Source: Saprospiraceae bacterium (GTDB lineage: Bacteria; Bacteroidota; Bacteroidia; Chitinophagales; Saprospiraceae). Taken from it: a stretch of DNA of 9,542 bases. Made by a program: the position numbers and the translations under genes. Of the stretch, positions 1 through 6,225 are shown one piece after another; within the stretch, counting starts at the first letter, position 1; every line of letters starts with the position of its first letter. Below the pieces are notes generated by a model. It searched no databases and was not told where the DNA came from. It saw nothing but the letters and a program-made list of their open reading frames with translations. The stretch is from NCBI GenBank assembly GCA_007125435.1, contig SLDF01000123.1, forward strand, positions 1 to 9,542. Direction: 5' to 3'.

Positions 1-75
1 AATTCCCGCATCTGGTCGGTGGACAATGACTTTTTTTAGTGTGCCGATTTCTGACGACACTTGAATTTTACACAT
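1..75 (-). CDS. Arginine deiminase/amidinotransferase-family protein, N-terminal fragment cut by the window edge
   Basis: Reading the minus strand from an ATG at 75-73 gives 25 codons without a stop, running off the left edge. The peptide contains SSEIGTLKKVIVHRPDAGI. This matches the well-known N-terminal signature of arginine deiminases and related guanidino-group-modifying enzymes (S-E-I-G-x-L-x-x-V-[IL]-V-H-x-P). Family members hydrolyse or transfer the guanidino group of arginine or related substrates in the cytoplasm. The catalytic Cys, His and acidic residues lie further downstream and are outside the window, so the reaction cannot be specified (deiminase, amidinotransferase or dimethylargininase-like). 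The start is supported because the signature begins six codons after this ATG, as usual for the family. An isolated mobile-element end lies 48 bases upstream of the start. Confidence 0.8.
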   Translation of the reverse strand, partial: MCKIQVSSEIGTLKKVIVHRPDAGI

Positions 76-340
76 ATTTAAATAGTTTTATTCGCAAACA
101 GACTATCAATTCGCCCATTGTCCTTAAACCCGATTTATGCATTAGCGAGTTAAAATGATCAACATTTTTGATAGAAAAATCGTAGGCAAATATAGAATTT
201 TTAAGCCAAATAAATGACCCATTCAAATAATCATTACATTGACTTAGAAATATTATATTAAAGCTTTGAAATACATAGTTACCGATGTAAAACATTAGGG
301 AAAGGAATTGAACCATTGGTTAAAAACACTTCATTTTATC
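76..340. other. Non-coding leader region upstream of the arginine deiminase-like gene
   Basis: AT-rich sequence with no convincing gene. A minus-strand open frame at 68-316 overlaps the deiminase-like gene, has no recognisable domain and has an unnatural composition, so I treat it as chance. The only structure seen is the 22-base repeat end at 124-145. The promoter of the deiminase-like gene should lie here, but I see no clear TTTG/TAnnTTTG pair. Confidence 0.5.
124..145 (+). repeat. Isolated copy of the 22-bp terminal repeat of the 5946-6176 element
   Basis: These 22 bases begin TTAAACCCG and end TATGCATTAG, and they are identical to 5946-5967, the left end of the MITE-like element. Similarity continues weakly: both copies have a GTTAAAAT block shortly downstream (about 149-156 here, about 5983-5990 there). 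No matching inverted right end is visible, so this is a solo end or decayed copy. It lies 48 bases upstream of the start codon of the arginine deiminase-like gene. Confidence 0.75.
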
Positions 341-453
341 GCTTTGGGCATCACCCTTCACTTCGTTACGGGTCGCTATGTTACGCTGCTCACTATTCGT
401 TCGGTCCTGCGGACTGCCTCTCTTTGGTCGGCACAGCTTCACAGCGCTGATGC
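341..453 (+). repeat. GC-rich interspersed element, copy 1
   Basis: The element starts with GCTTTGGGCATCACCC and ends with CACAGCGCTGATGC. GCATCA (348-353) and TGATGC (448-453) form a terminal inverted repeat, and a GTTACGGGTCGCTA block lies near the left end. It stands out as GC-rich in AT-rich surroundings. The same termini occur at 778-915 (minus) and 9011-9141 (plus), while the interiors vary in length and sequence. It has no coding capacity of its own and is not a recognised IS. Confidence 0.8.
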
Positions 454-777
454 AAGACGGTAGTATAAAACACAAATTAAAGTGCACCCACATAGATTCT
501 ATCCATGTATAGGGGATACAAATTTGTCATTTTGCGAGATAAAAACAATGAGTTCACTCTCTTCTCATTCATAACCCAACTCCTAAAATCAAGCTTGACC
601 TATAGACAATATTTATTCCTTTTAGCCTTAATGGATACCGGATTCAAGAGAGTCTGTCTCTAAAAATACGATATACTCGTCGAAAACCGTTTTTATTCTA
701 ACTTTCTTTTCATACATTTATCCTTGAGATTAAACTCGAGTTATACATTGGAAAATGTCGTATTTTACGCCTGCTCC
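454..777. other. Intergenic region between two inverted copies of the GC-rich element
   Basis: AT-rich sequence bounded by copy 1 (plus orientation) and copy 2 (minus orientation). No open frame with protein-like features, no tRNA-like fold and no strong terminator were seen. The right edge (747-768) contributes the outer complementary arm of copy 2. Confidence 0.5.
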
Positions 778-915
778 GCATCAGTGATGTGAAGTGGTGG
801 CGGAGCGGTAGCGGAGACAGACTCGATGCAGCGGTAGCGTAATCGAGGCCAAGCGAATAGCGCGCCACGTAACGTAACGACCGCGCGACACAAGGAGCGG
901 GGTGATGCCCAAAGC
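778..915 (-). repeat. GC-rich interspersed element, copy 2 (inverted)
   Basis: On the minus strand it begins GCTTTGGGCATCACCC (915 to 900) and ends CACATCACTGATGC (791 to 778), the same termini as copies 1 and 3. The interior is the most GC-rich and most divergent of the three, with self-complementary stretches such as TCGATGCAGCGG and TAATCGAGG. Just outside, CGTATTTTAC (759-768) pairs with GTAAAATGCG (922-931), and ATTGG (747-751) with CCAAT (932-936), so the whole can fold as one long imperfect hairpin. Open frames crossing it on the minus strand are translations of the repeat. Confidence 0.78.
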
Positions 916-1020
916 AATAAAGTAAAATGCGCCAATAACGATCTGCATGGATACCGATAATTGCGAAAGTAAATATCGACACGCCATTATTCATTTTTTA
1001 TTTGTACAATTGTATTTATT

Positions 1021-2046
1021 ATGGAAGTTCAAGAATTTAAGCCCAAGTCATTTTGGAAACGCCCTGAGGGCATTACAGGAGCCATTGTATTAGCAGGTCT
1101 GGCCATTGGTGTTGGTTTTCTATTATACACGGTATTGCCGCCTCTTATTGTCATCACTCAAAATCTGCTGTACCTAAGTGGGTTACTTATTGCATTAGGT
1201 GCCCTTTTGTACATGGTCTTTGATCCAAAAGTCAGAAACTTAGTCTGGTATGGTTACAAAAGTGTCATGAGATGGATCACAGGCCTATTCGTACAGATAG
1301 ATCCCATTGGCATTTTAAAAAGCTACGTCGATGACTTGAAAAAGAATTTGACAAAAATGAACCAGCAAATTGCAAAGTTAAGAGGCCAAATGCATAGGCT
1401 CAAAGAAATCATTCTTAACAACCAAAGAGAAATTCAAAACAACTTATCACTGGCTTCAAAGGCAAGGGACACCAATAAGCAAAACATGATGATCTTGAAA
1501 AGCCGTCGAGCTGGACGTCTCAAGGATTCAAACATGAGACTGGAGGACCTTTACAAGCGAATGGAAGTTATGTATAGGGTCCTTACAAAGATGTATGAAA
1601 ACTCAGAGATATTATTGGAGGACATACAGGATCAGGTTCAGGTCAAGGAGCAAGAGCGAAAAGCCATACATGCATCGCATTCTGCTATGAAATCAGCCAT
1701 GAATATCATTTCTGGCGACAAAGATCAACGCTACATGTTTGATATGGCCCTAGAAGCTATAGCAGATGACGTCAGTCAGAAAGTTGGCGAGATGGAAAGA
1801 TTTATGGAAATGAGTGCTAATTTCATGAGTAGTGTCGACTTACAAAATGGCGTATTCGAGGAGGAAGGGCTAGCTATGCTAGAAAGATGGGAAAAAGAAG
1901 GGGCGTCTCTTATACTGGGCTCAGAAAAAGAAACGCTTCTCTTACAAGCTGAAGATGATTCTAATATTCTGGATATCGATGCCCCCATTAAAAAACCTCA
2001 GAGGGCTCCAAATCACAAAAATCAGTACGACAAACTATTTGAATAA
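1021..2046 (+). CDS. Unrecognised two-helix membrane protein with long coiled coil
   Basis: I do not recognise the 341-residue product. Visible layout: a short basic N-terminus (residues 1-17), two hydrophobic helices (about 18-39 and 42-67) forming a hairpin with a PP turn, and a linker with aromatic and basic residues (70-95). A long charged helical region follows (about 98-225), rich in K, E, Q, L and M with heptad-like spacing. After a second helical stretch (240-268) come an acidic tail around 311-320 and a basic end. With both termini probably cytoplasmic, the coiled coil would hang into the cytoplasm. The layout recalls membrane-associated helical proteins of the PspA/IM30 type, but I see no motif proving relation and PspA lacks two full transmembrane helices. 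The ATG at 1021 directly precedes the membrane hairpin and no earlier in-frame start is evident. It is transcribed towards the EnvC-like gene; the stops are 28 bases apart. Confidence 0.85.
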   Translation: MEVQEFKPKSFWKRPEGITGAIVLAGLAIGVGFLLYTVLPPLIVITQNLLYLSGLLIALGALLYMVFDPKVRNLVWYGYKSVMRWITGLFVQIDPIGILKSYVDDLKKNLTKMNQQIAKLRGQMHRLKEIILNNQREIQNNLSLASKARDTNKQNMMILKSRRAGRLKDSNMRLEDLYKRMEVMYRVLTKMYENSEILLEDIQDQVQVKEQERKAIHASHSAMKSAMNIISGDKDQRYMFDMALEAIADDVSQKVGEMERFMEMSANFMSSVDLQNGVFEEEGLAMLERWEKEGASLILGSEKETLLLQAEDDSNILDIDAPIKKPQRAPNHKNQYDKLFE

Positions 2047-2074
2047 TTGAAAAGCACTGGATTCGTCACAACAG

Positions 2075-3373
2075 CTATTTCCTAAGCCAGTCCGCAGGAT
2101 TTTGCTTGACAGTTTCTTTCCATAGTTCAAAGTGAATCTCGGAGTAAGCATCATCATCCGTCGGTGAATAACCAATTGTGTCTCCGGTCGATATCTCTTG
2201 TCCTTCACGGACTACTACATTGGTCACATTAGCATATATCGTGTAGAATTTTCCGTGTCGGACTAGGACTAAGTAATGTTGGCCGGGTATAAATTTCTTA
2301 CCAACAACCACGCCATCGAATACTGCCTTGACAGGGACATTATGATCAGTCCTGATATCTATGCCATTATTGGATATGGAAACATTATTCAATACAGAGT
2401 GCGCTTGTGTGCCAAATCTTTTGCTGATCACCCCTTTGTCAACCGGCCAGGGCAATTTACCTTTATTTTGATCAAAGCTTTTGCTAAGGGCAGCCATCTG
2501 AGGCGTTGAGGGCAATTCAGGCCTTAACTTCCTCTCAGGCCTTGCTTCCTTTTCCGGCGCTTTACCATCTTCTTTTGGCTTAGATGCCGCTTCCCTACGC
2601 GCTCTTTCCTCTGCCTCTCTTTTTTGTCTTTCTATTTCTTCTGCTATTATCTTTTGAATGGCATTCTGCAACTCTCTTTGCTTCTTCTGCTGGTTTCTAA
2701 GCTGAGACTTTAAGTAATTCTCATCCTCTTTTAGCCGATTCAATAGGGACTCCTTTTGCTCAAGCTCAGATAATAAAGATTCCTTCTGCTGTACCTCTTG
2801 CTCGAGGAGCTTTTTTTGCTCTGATTGGTAATTCGCCAGTTGCTTTACTTTCTCTTCAAGGCTGATTTGCTTAGTTTGGATAGTGGCTAGCTGTTCACCT
2901 CGCATCTTTTTTATCTGATTGATATAGAGCCATCTTTGAAAGGCCTGGTTAACATTATCAGATGATAAGATGAGGAGCATGGGGTCTGTCCCAAGCTGTA
3001 TTTTGTAAGACTTCCGTAAGATAAGACTATACTCATCCGTCAGAGCTTGTATATCATCTTTAAGTGTCTTGATCTCCTGACGATTGACTTCAATTTGGCG
3101 ATTGACAGAGAGGATATCAGATTGGATATTCTTAAGTAATTCTTCTCTTTGATTGACTTGACTTTTGATGAGCTCAAACCGCTTCAATTCATTGGCCTTT
3201 GTTTTTTCTGTTTTTGCTATCTGTAGATTGGTTTGCTTGATATCTTCCAGCAAGCGATTTCTTTGTGCTTCCAGAGCATTCCGATCCTGGGCATGCACAC
3301 ATATACTTAATGTGATGACACACGCCAGACTAAAACATCTTACTATACCTTGGAGGTATGGAAATGTCCACAT
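2075..3373 (-). CDS. EnvC-like murein hydrolase activator (coiled coil plus degenerate LytM/M23 domain)
   Basis: The product is about 432 residues. I choose the ATG at 3373, because the frame's first ATG (3430) adds 19 residues before a signal peptide that otherwise starts normally (a single Arg, then CFSLACVITLSICVHA, with cleavage before QD). An amphipathic coiled coil rich in Q, K, E and L spans about residues 30-255. A charged EEIERQKREAEERARRE stretch and a Pro/Lys/Glu linker follow, then a C-terminal LytM domain (about 310-432). In that domain the zinc-ligand positions are changed. The HxGxD motif reads NNGID (only Asp kept), the YAH motif reads YAN, and the HxH motif reads EIH. This resembles EnvC/NlpD-type activators, which switch on N-acetylmuramyl-L-alanine amidases at division sites instead of cleaving peptidoglycan. 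The first 44 bases overlap the end of the DUF4292 gene, indicating translational coupling. The amidase partner is not in the window. Confidence 0.88.
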   Translation of the reverse strand: MWTFPYLQGIVRCFSLACVITLSICVHAQDRNALEAQRNRLLEDIKQTNLQIAKTEKTKANELKRFELIKSQVNQREELLKNIQSDILSVNRQIEVNRQEIKTLKDDIQALTDEYSLILRKSYKIQLGTDPMLLILSSDNVNQAFQRWLYINQIKKMRGEQLATIQTKQISLEEKVKQLANYQSEQKKLLEQEVQQKESLLSELEQKESLLNRLKEDENYLKSQLRNQQKKQRELQNAIQKIIAEEIERQKREAEERARREAASKPKEDGKAPEKEARPERKLRPELPSTPQMAALSKSFDQNKGKLPWPVDKGVISKRFGTQAHSVLNNVSISNNGIDIRTDHNVPVKAVFDGVVVGKKFIPGQHYLVLVRHGKFYTIYANVTNVVVREGQEISTGDTIGYSPTDDDAYSEIHFELWKETVKQNPADWLRK

Positions 3374-4139
3374 TGAAGGGTTTGTCCCATTCAATGCTAG
3401 TAAACCTAATCTCGAGATACATATCGCCATCCGCTGCGGAATTCAGTTCATAAGTGCGAAAATATGAAAAAAAGTTATTATCTTTATATGGTTGATACTG
3501 AGAAAATAAAGAATTTAATGTCCGTTGGTTCTCACGATCCTGAAATATTGCTCTCGACAACTTAAAATCGGGTAAGTCTATCTGATTTTCTGCGACTATG
3601 CTCCCTTTGGCTGTTTGCAATCTTACTTTTTCTCCGGATTCACCTGCTCGCCATTGGATGTCATCTCCGAGATACGGGTTTCCCAGCAGCATATTTTCTA
3701 CAATAGACATGTCCACAGGGAATCCCACTAACCTTCCCAGTTGATCCATGTCATAGGATAAGTAGGTGCGATCGAGTCTGCTTAGTATCAGTGCGCTATC
3801 CGGCGTGATAAACAACCTCGCCAATTCAAATCCCAACATTCTGGCCGACACCATAATGACTTCATTTTTTTGATAGTAGATATTGGCAGTGACGTCGTAT
3901 TTATCGCCGTTGAGGTCTGCTGAGACCCGTGCACGAGCTTGTAACCAGTCCTCATCAATTATCTTTTCCATAAGTCCTGACATCAATACGCTTTCATTGA
4001 GACTTTCTGCTTTATCATCTGCTTTTTCTGCGGAGGTGGCTCTCTTTGTGCTGGAGCAACCGGCAGCTAGTATCATACCCAATAAAAATATGGGAAGAAA
4101 AAATACCTTTTGTGTGGATCGAAAAAAGAATGTGTTCAT
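3330..4139 (-). CDS. DUF4292-family outer-membrane lipoprotein
   Basis: The product is 269 residues with a lipoprotein signal peptide: basic/polar start, hydrophobic core (about residues 12-26) and the lipobox LAAGC with the lipidated Cys at residue 28. A Ser/Lys/Glu-rich linker (29-50) follows. The rest is a beta-strand-rich domain with alternating hydrophobic residues, resembling the DUF4292 family found in Bacteroidota. It contains segments such as ARARVSADLNGDKYDVTANI and a C-terminal strand ending NVDISIPPRYSKMF. DUF4292 has been likened in fold to LolA/LolB-type lipoprotein carriers, but its function is not established. The gene follows the TPR gene after 78 bases and overlaps the EnvC-like gene, a trio I recall recurring in Bacteroidota. 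The start is fixed by the signal peptide. Family assignment is by recognition of overall sequence character and context. Confidence 0.85.
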   Translation of the reverse strand: MNTFFFRSTQKVFFLPIFLLGMILAAGCSSTKRATSAEKADDKAESLNESVLMSGLMEKIIDEDWLQARARVSADLNGDKYDVTANIYYQKNEVIMVSARMLGFELARLFITPDSALILSRLDRTYLSYDMDQLGRLVGFPVDMSIVENMLLGNPYLGDDIQWRAGESGEKVRLQTAKGSIVAENQIDLPDFKLSRAIFQDRENQRTLNSLFSQYQPYKDNNFFSYFRTYELNSAADGDMYLEIRFTSIEWDKPFNVDISIPPRYSKMF

Positions 4140-4217
4140 CTGAGATAGCAGTTATTGATTTAATTGGGATAAGAAGAAGATGTATACCGATTTTATTTTA
4201 GAGTGCATACAAGCGGG

Positions 4218-5891
4218 TTATGAGGACACAACGATATTCTCTAAAAACTCCAGCCAAAAGTCCAGTAATTGAGCCTTATTCACATCATCATCCATTAGTG
4301 CTTTCACGTGACTAAATATATCTGATTGTCCGGCAATAAGGTCAATATTTTCAAAGTGAGATCTCGCTTTATCTTTTTGTTCTGAATGGTAATACACAAC
4401 ACCCATAGTTGCGGTAGCTACCTCCTTCCCTCTTTCCATCTTAGCTATATCTTCCAACTGCTGAATGGCTTTGTCATGATGTCCGCCTCTTGCCAGGAAA
4501 ATACTTTTGCGGCAGTGTATGATATAGTTTTGCGGCATTTCTTTGATGGCATCATCAAACATCTCCATTGCCATTTTTTTATCCCCTTTTTCAAAATAAA
4601 TAGCGCCTCTTTGAGCTGCTATTTCTTGTTTGATAGCCTCATTATCAAAAGCCATAAATTCAGCTTGCTCTAATGCATCAAGCGCATTGTCATAATTTTC
4701 CATCTTACGATGACTGTAGGCATTCAATAACCACAGTTTGATTTGGTTTGGAAATACATCTAAAGCTTGCTCCGTATATACATCCAGCTCTTCATACCTC
4801 GCTTCTCTTTTCAGCAAAAACAAGAGCTGCTCCCATACTGAGTACACGCCTTTTTCATACATCAGAGCATCTTTGTAGGCCTCTATAGCATTTTCATAGT
4901 CATTAGAAAGCTGGTATACATCTGCCCTTATAGCTTTGACTTTAGCTTCTTTGGGGTGAGCCATCTCAATCCAGGAAATGGCCGTCAACAAGGCCTCAGT
5001 CAAAGCAGTATCTTGTCGATTGTTTAAAGATTCAACAAAGGGTATGATTTCAATAACTTTAGGATCCAGTTCAGCAGTTGGTTCTTTAAATATTTTCTCT
5101 AGCGAAAGAATATAAGTCTCAGGAGAACTGTCTGACTTTTTCCGACCTGCTAAAGCCATACTTGCTTTAGAGTCAGTAGGGTCAATCTCAAGAATCCGAT
5201 TGAGTAGGCTATCTGCTCTGTTTAATTGCCCCTCTGTGATAAACTCACCAGCCAATAGATATAGATAATCAATATTCGAGGGATATAAATTAACGAGAAG
5301 TTCTAATTGATTTCTAGCCAACTTTTGTTCTCCCTCTAATTTGTAAATGTCATAGCGTCTTTGATATACACCTTCATGAGGCCCTACTCTATCTTCAAAA
5401 GCATCTAGCGCTTCTATTGCTGATTGGTTTAAATTGACCTTTAAAAAATGATCTGTTTGTCTGAATACATGCTGACTGTTGTAGGGATCCAGATCAATTA
5501 TTTTGTGATAAGTTTCTGCGGATCCTGCATAGTCATTCATCTGCTCTTGAATACCAGCTTTGAACAGATGAAACCAGACTTCCTTTTGATCTATCCGAAT
5601 AGCTCTTTCTATGGTCTGAATTGCTTCTTGTCCTTTACCTTTTATTTTCTGAATTCTGGCAATTTCATACAGGACAGCAACATTCCTGCGATCAACCTCA
5701 AGTAGGTTTTCAAAGATCTTAAGCGCTTCTTCAGCTTCTCCGGAGGTCTTCAAAGCAAGCCCTTCAATGAATGACTCTTCAAATTTGACATCTTCCTCCG
5801 AGTATCTATTGGATGCATCCTGTCCCAATGAAGTGAGATATAAAAAAGAAAAAGTGATTAAAAAAAAGATGTTGAACTTGCTGATTCGCAT
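4218..5891 (-). CDS. Exported tetratricopeptide-repeat (TPR) protein
   Basis: The product is 557 residues. It begins with a signal peptide (MRISKF, hydrophobic core FFLITFSFLYLTSL, likely cleavage at SLG/Q), so it is probably periplasmic or surface-associated. From about residue 38 onward it is almost entirely helical TPR repeats. Clear examples are near 39-72 (A-L-K-I-F-E-N-L-L-E-V-D), 73-106 (EAIQTIERAIRIDQ), 107-140 (AETYHKIIDLDPYN), 335-350 (ENAIEAYKDALMYE) and 440-510 (AMEMFDDAIKEMP, KAIQQLEDIAKME). TPR arrays bind other proteins. Here the co-transcribed lipoprotein and EnvC-like genes suggest a role in envelope assembly or cell-wall turnover, but no specific partner can be named. The MITE-like element ends 54 bases upstream of the start codon, so the native promoter may have been altered. 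The start is supported by the signal peptide. Confidence 0.9.
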   Translation of the reverse strand: MRISKFNIFFLITFSFLYLTSLGQDASNRYSEEDVKFEESFIEGLALKTSGEAEEALKIFENLLEVDRRNVAVLYEIARIQKIKGKGQEAIQTIERAIRIDQKEVWFHLFKAGIQEQMNDYAGSAETYHKIIDLDPYNSQHVFRQTDHFLKVNLNQSAIEALDAFEDRVGPHEGVYQRRYDIYKLEGEQKLARNQLELLVNLYPSNIDYLYLLAGEFITEGQLNRADSLLNRILEIDPTDSKASMALAGRKKSDSSPETYILSLEKIFKEPTAELDPKVIEIIPFVESLNNRQDTALTEALLTAISWIEMAHPKEAKVKAIRADVYQLSNDYENAIEAYKDALMYEKGVYSVWEQLLFLLKREARYEELDVYTEQALDVFPNQIKLWLLNAYSHRKMENYDNALDALEQAEFMAFDNEAIKQEIAAQRGAIYFEKGDKKMAMEMFDDAIKEMPQNYIIHCRKSIFLARGGHHDKAIQQLEDIAKMERGKEVATATMGVVYYHSEQKDKARSHFENIDLIAGQSDIFSHVKALMDDDVNKAQLLDFWLEFLENIVVSS

Positions 5892-5945
5892 AATATCAAT
5901 ATTGAATTGTTCCCATAACGACGTTGCAATGCTATGGATTGTTTC
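5892..5945 (-). promoter_or_regulatory. Likely promoter/leader segment of the TPR-DUF4292-EnvC cluster
   Basis: Only 54 bases separate the TPR start codon from the terminal repeat of the inserted element. On the minus strand the segment contains TAGCATTG, one mismatch from the Bacteroidota -7 consensus TAnnTTTG. No TTTG at the expected -33 spacing is visible, and that position falls near the element end. No Shine-Dalgarno sequence is seen. The assignment is tentative. Confidence 0.25.
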
Positions 5946-6176
5946 TTAAACCCGATTTATGCATTAGGGTTTCGTAGTGAGGGTTAAAATCGACGAAGGA
6001 GATTCACGAATGCCATAAAAAATATAAAAGTAATATGAGTAAATGGCGATAAAATAAGTGATTTCGCGATTGAATCATAGTCACCCCTATGGTGAATGAG
6101 CGAAATCAAGCAAAGCGCCTTATTTTGAAGCCATTTAAATCCGTAATAGAAATCGCTAATGCATAAAGCGGGTTAA
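5946..6176. mobile_element. MITE-like non-coding inverted-repeat element
   Basis: The left end TTAAACCCG...TATGCATTAG (5946-5967) and the right end CTAATGCATAAAGCGGGTTAA (6156-6176) are inverted repeats matching at 20 of 21 positions apart from one extra A. Inside are further nested complementary arms: AAATGGC (6041-6047) with GCCATTT (6130-6136), AAAATAAG (6051-6058) with CTTATTTT (6119-6126), ATTTCGC (6061-6067) with GCGAAAT (6100-6106), and TCACC (6081-6085) with GGTGA (6091-6095). The element therefore folds into one long hairpin. It has no transposase frame. TTAA stands at both outer edges, possibly a target-site duplication as in TTAA-targeting (IS1380/piggyBac-like) elements, but that link is inference. 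It fills the gap between the kinase stop and the TPR start. Confidence 0.75.
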
Positions 6177-6225
6177 ATTATTAAATATGGTACAAGAAAT
6201 ATAAAACACATACTTGTCAAATCGT

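Noticed and set aside
68..316. Minus-strand open frame of 82 residues upstream of the deiminase-like gene
   Set aside because: It overlaps the recognised deiminase-like start in another frame and includes the repeat end at 124-145; no domain is visible.
633..957. Recurrent GGATACCG at 633-640 and 950-957, also inside the transporter gene
   Set aside because: Eight-base matches with no shared context; consistent with chance.
710..994. Minus-strand open frames of 94 and 68 residues across 710-994
   Set aside because: They are translations of the GC-rich repeat copy 2; overlapping frames, no domain-like content and no homology-like features.
1005..1014. Perfect palindrome TACAATTGTA just before the ATG at 1021
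   Set aside because: A 10-base AT-rich palindrome is expected by chance in this composition; no second copy was seen.
2047..2092. Possible bidirectional terminator between the convergent genes (ACTGG...CCAGT)
   Set aside because: Only five paired bases with a loop of about 30 and no T-run; too weak to call.
3374..3430. Longer N-terminus for the EnvC-like protein from the ATG at 3430
   Set aside because: It would place 19 extra residues before a normal signal peptide and extend the overlap with the DUF4292 gene to 101 bases; the ATG at 3373 fits better.
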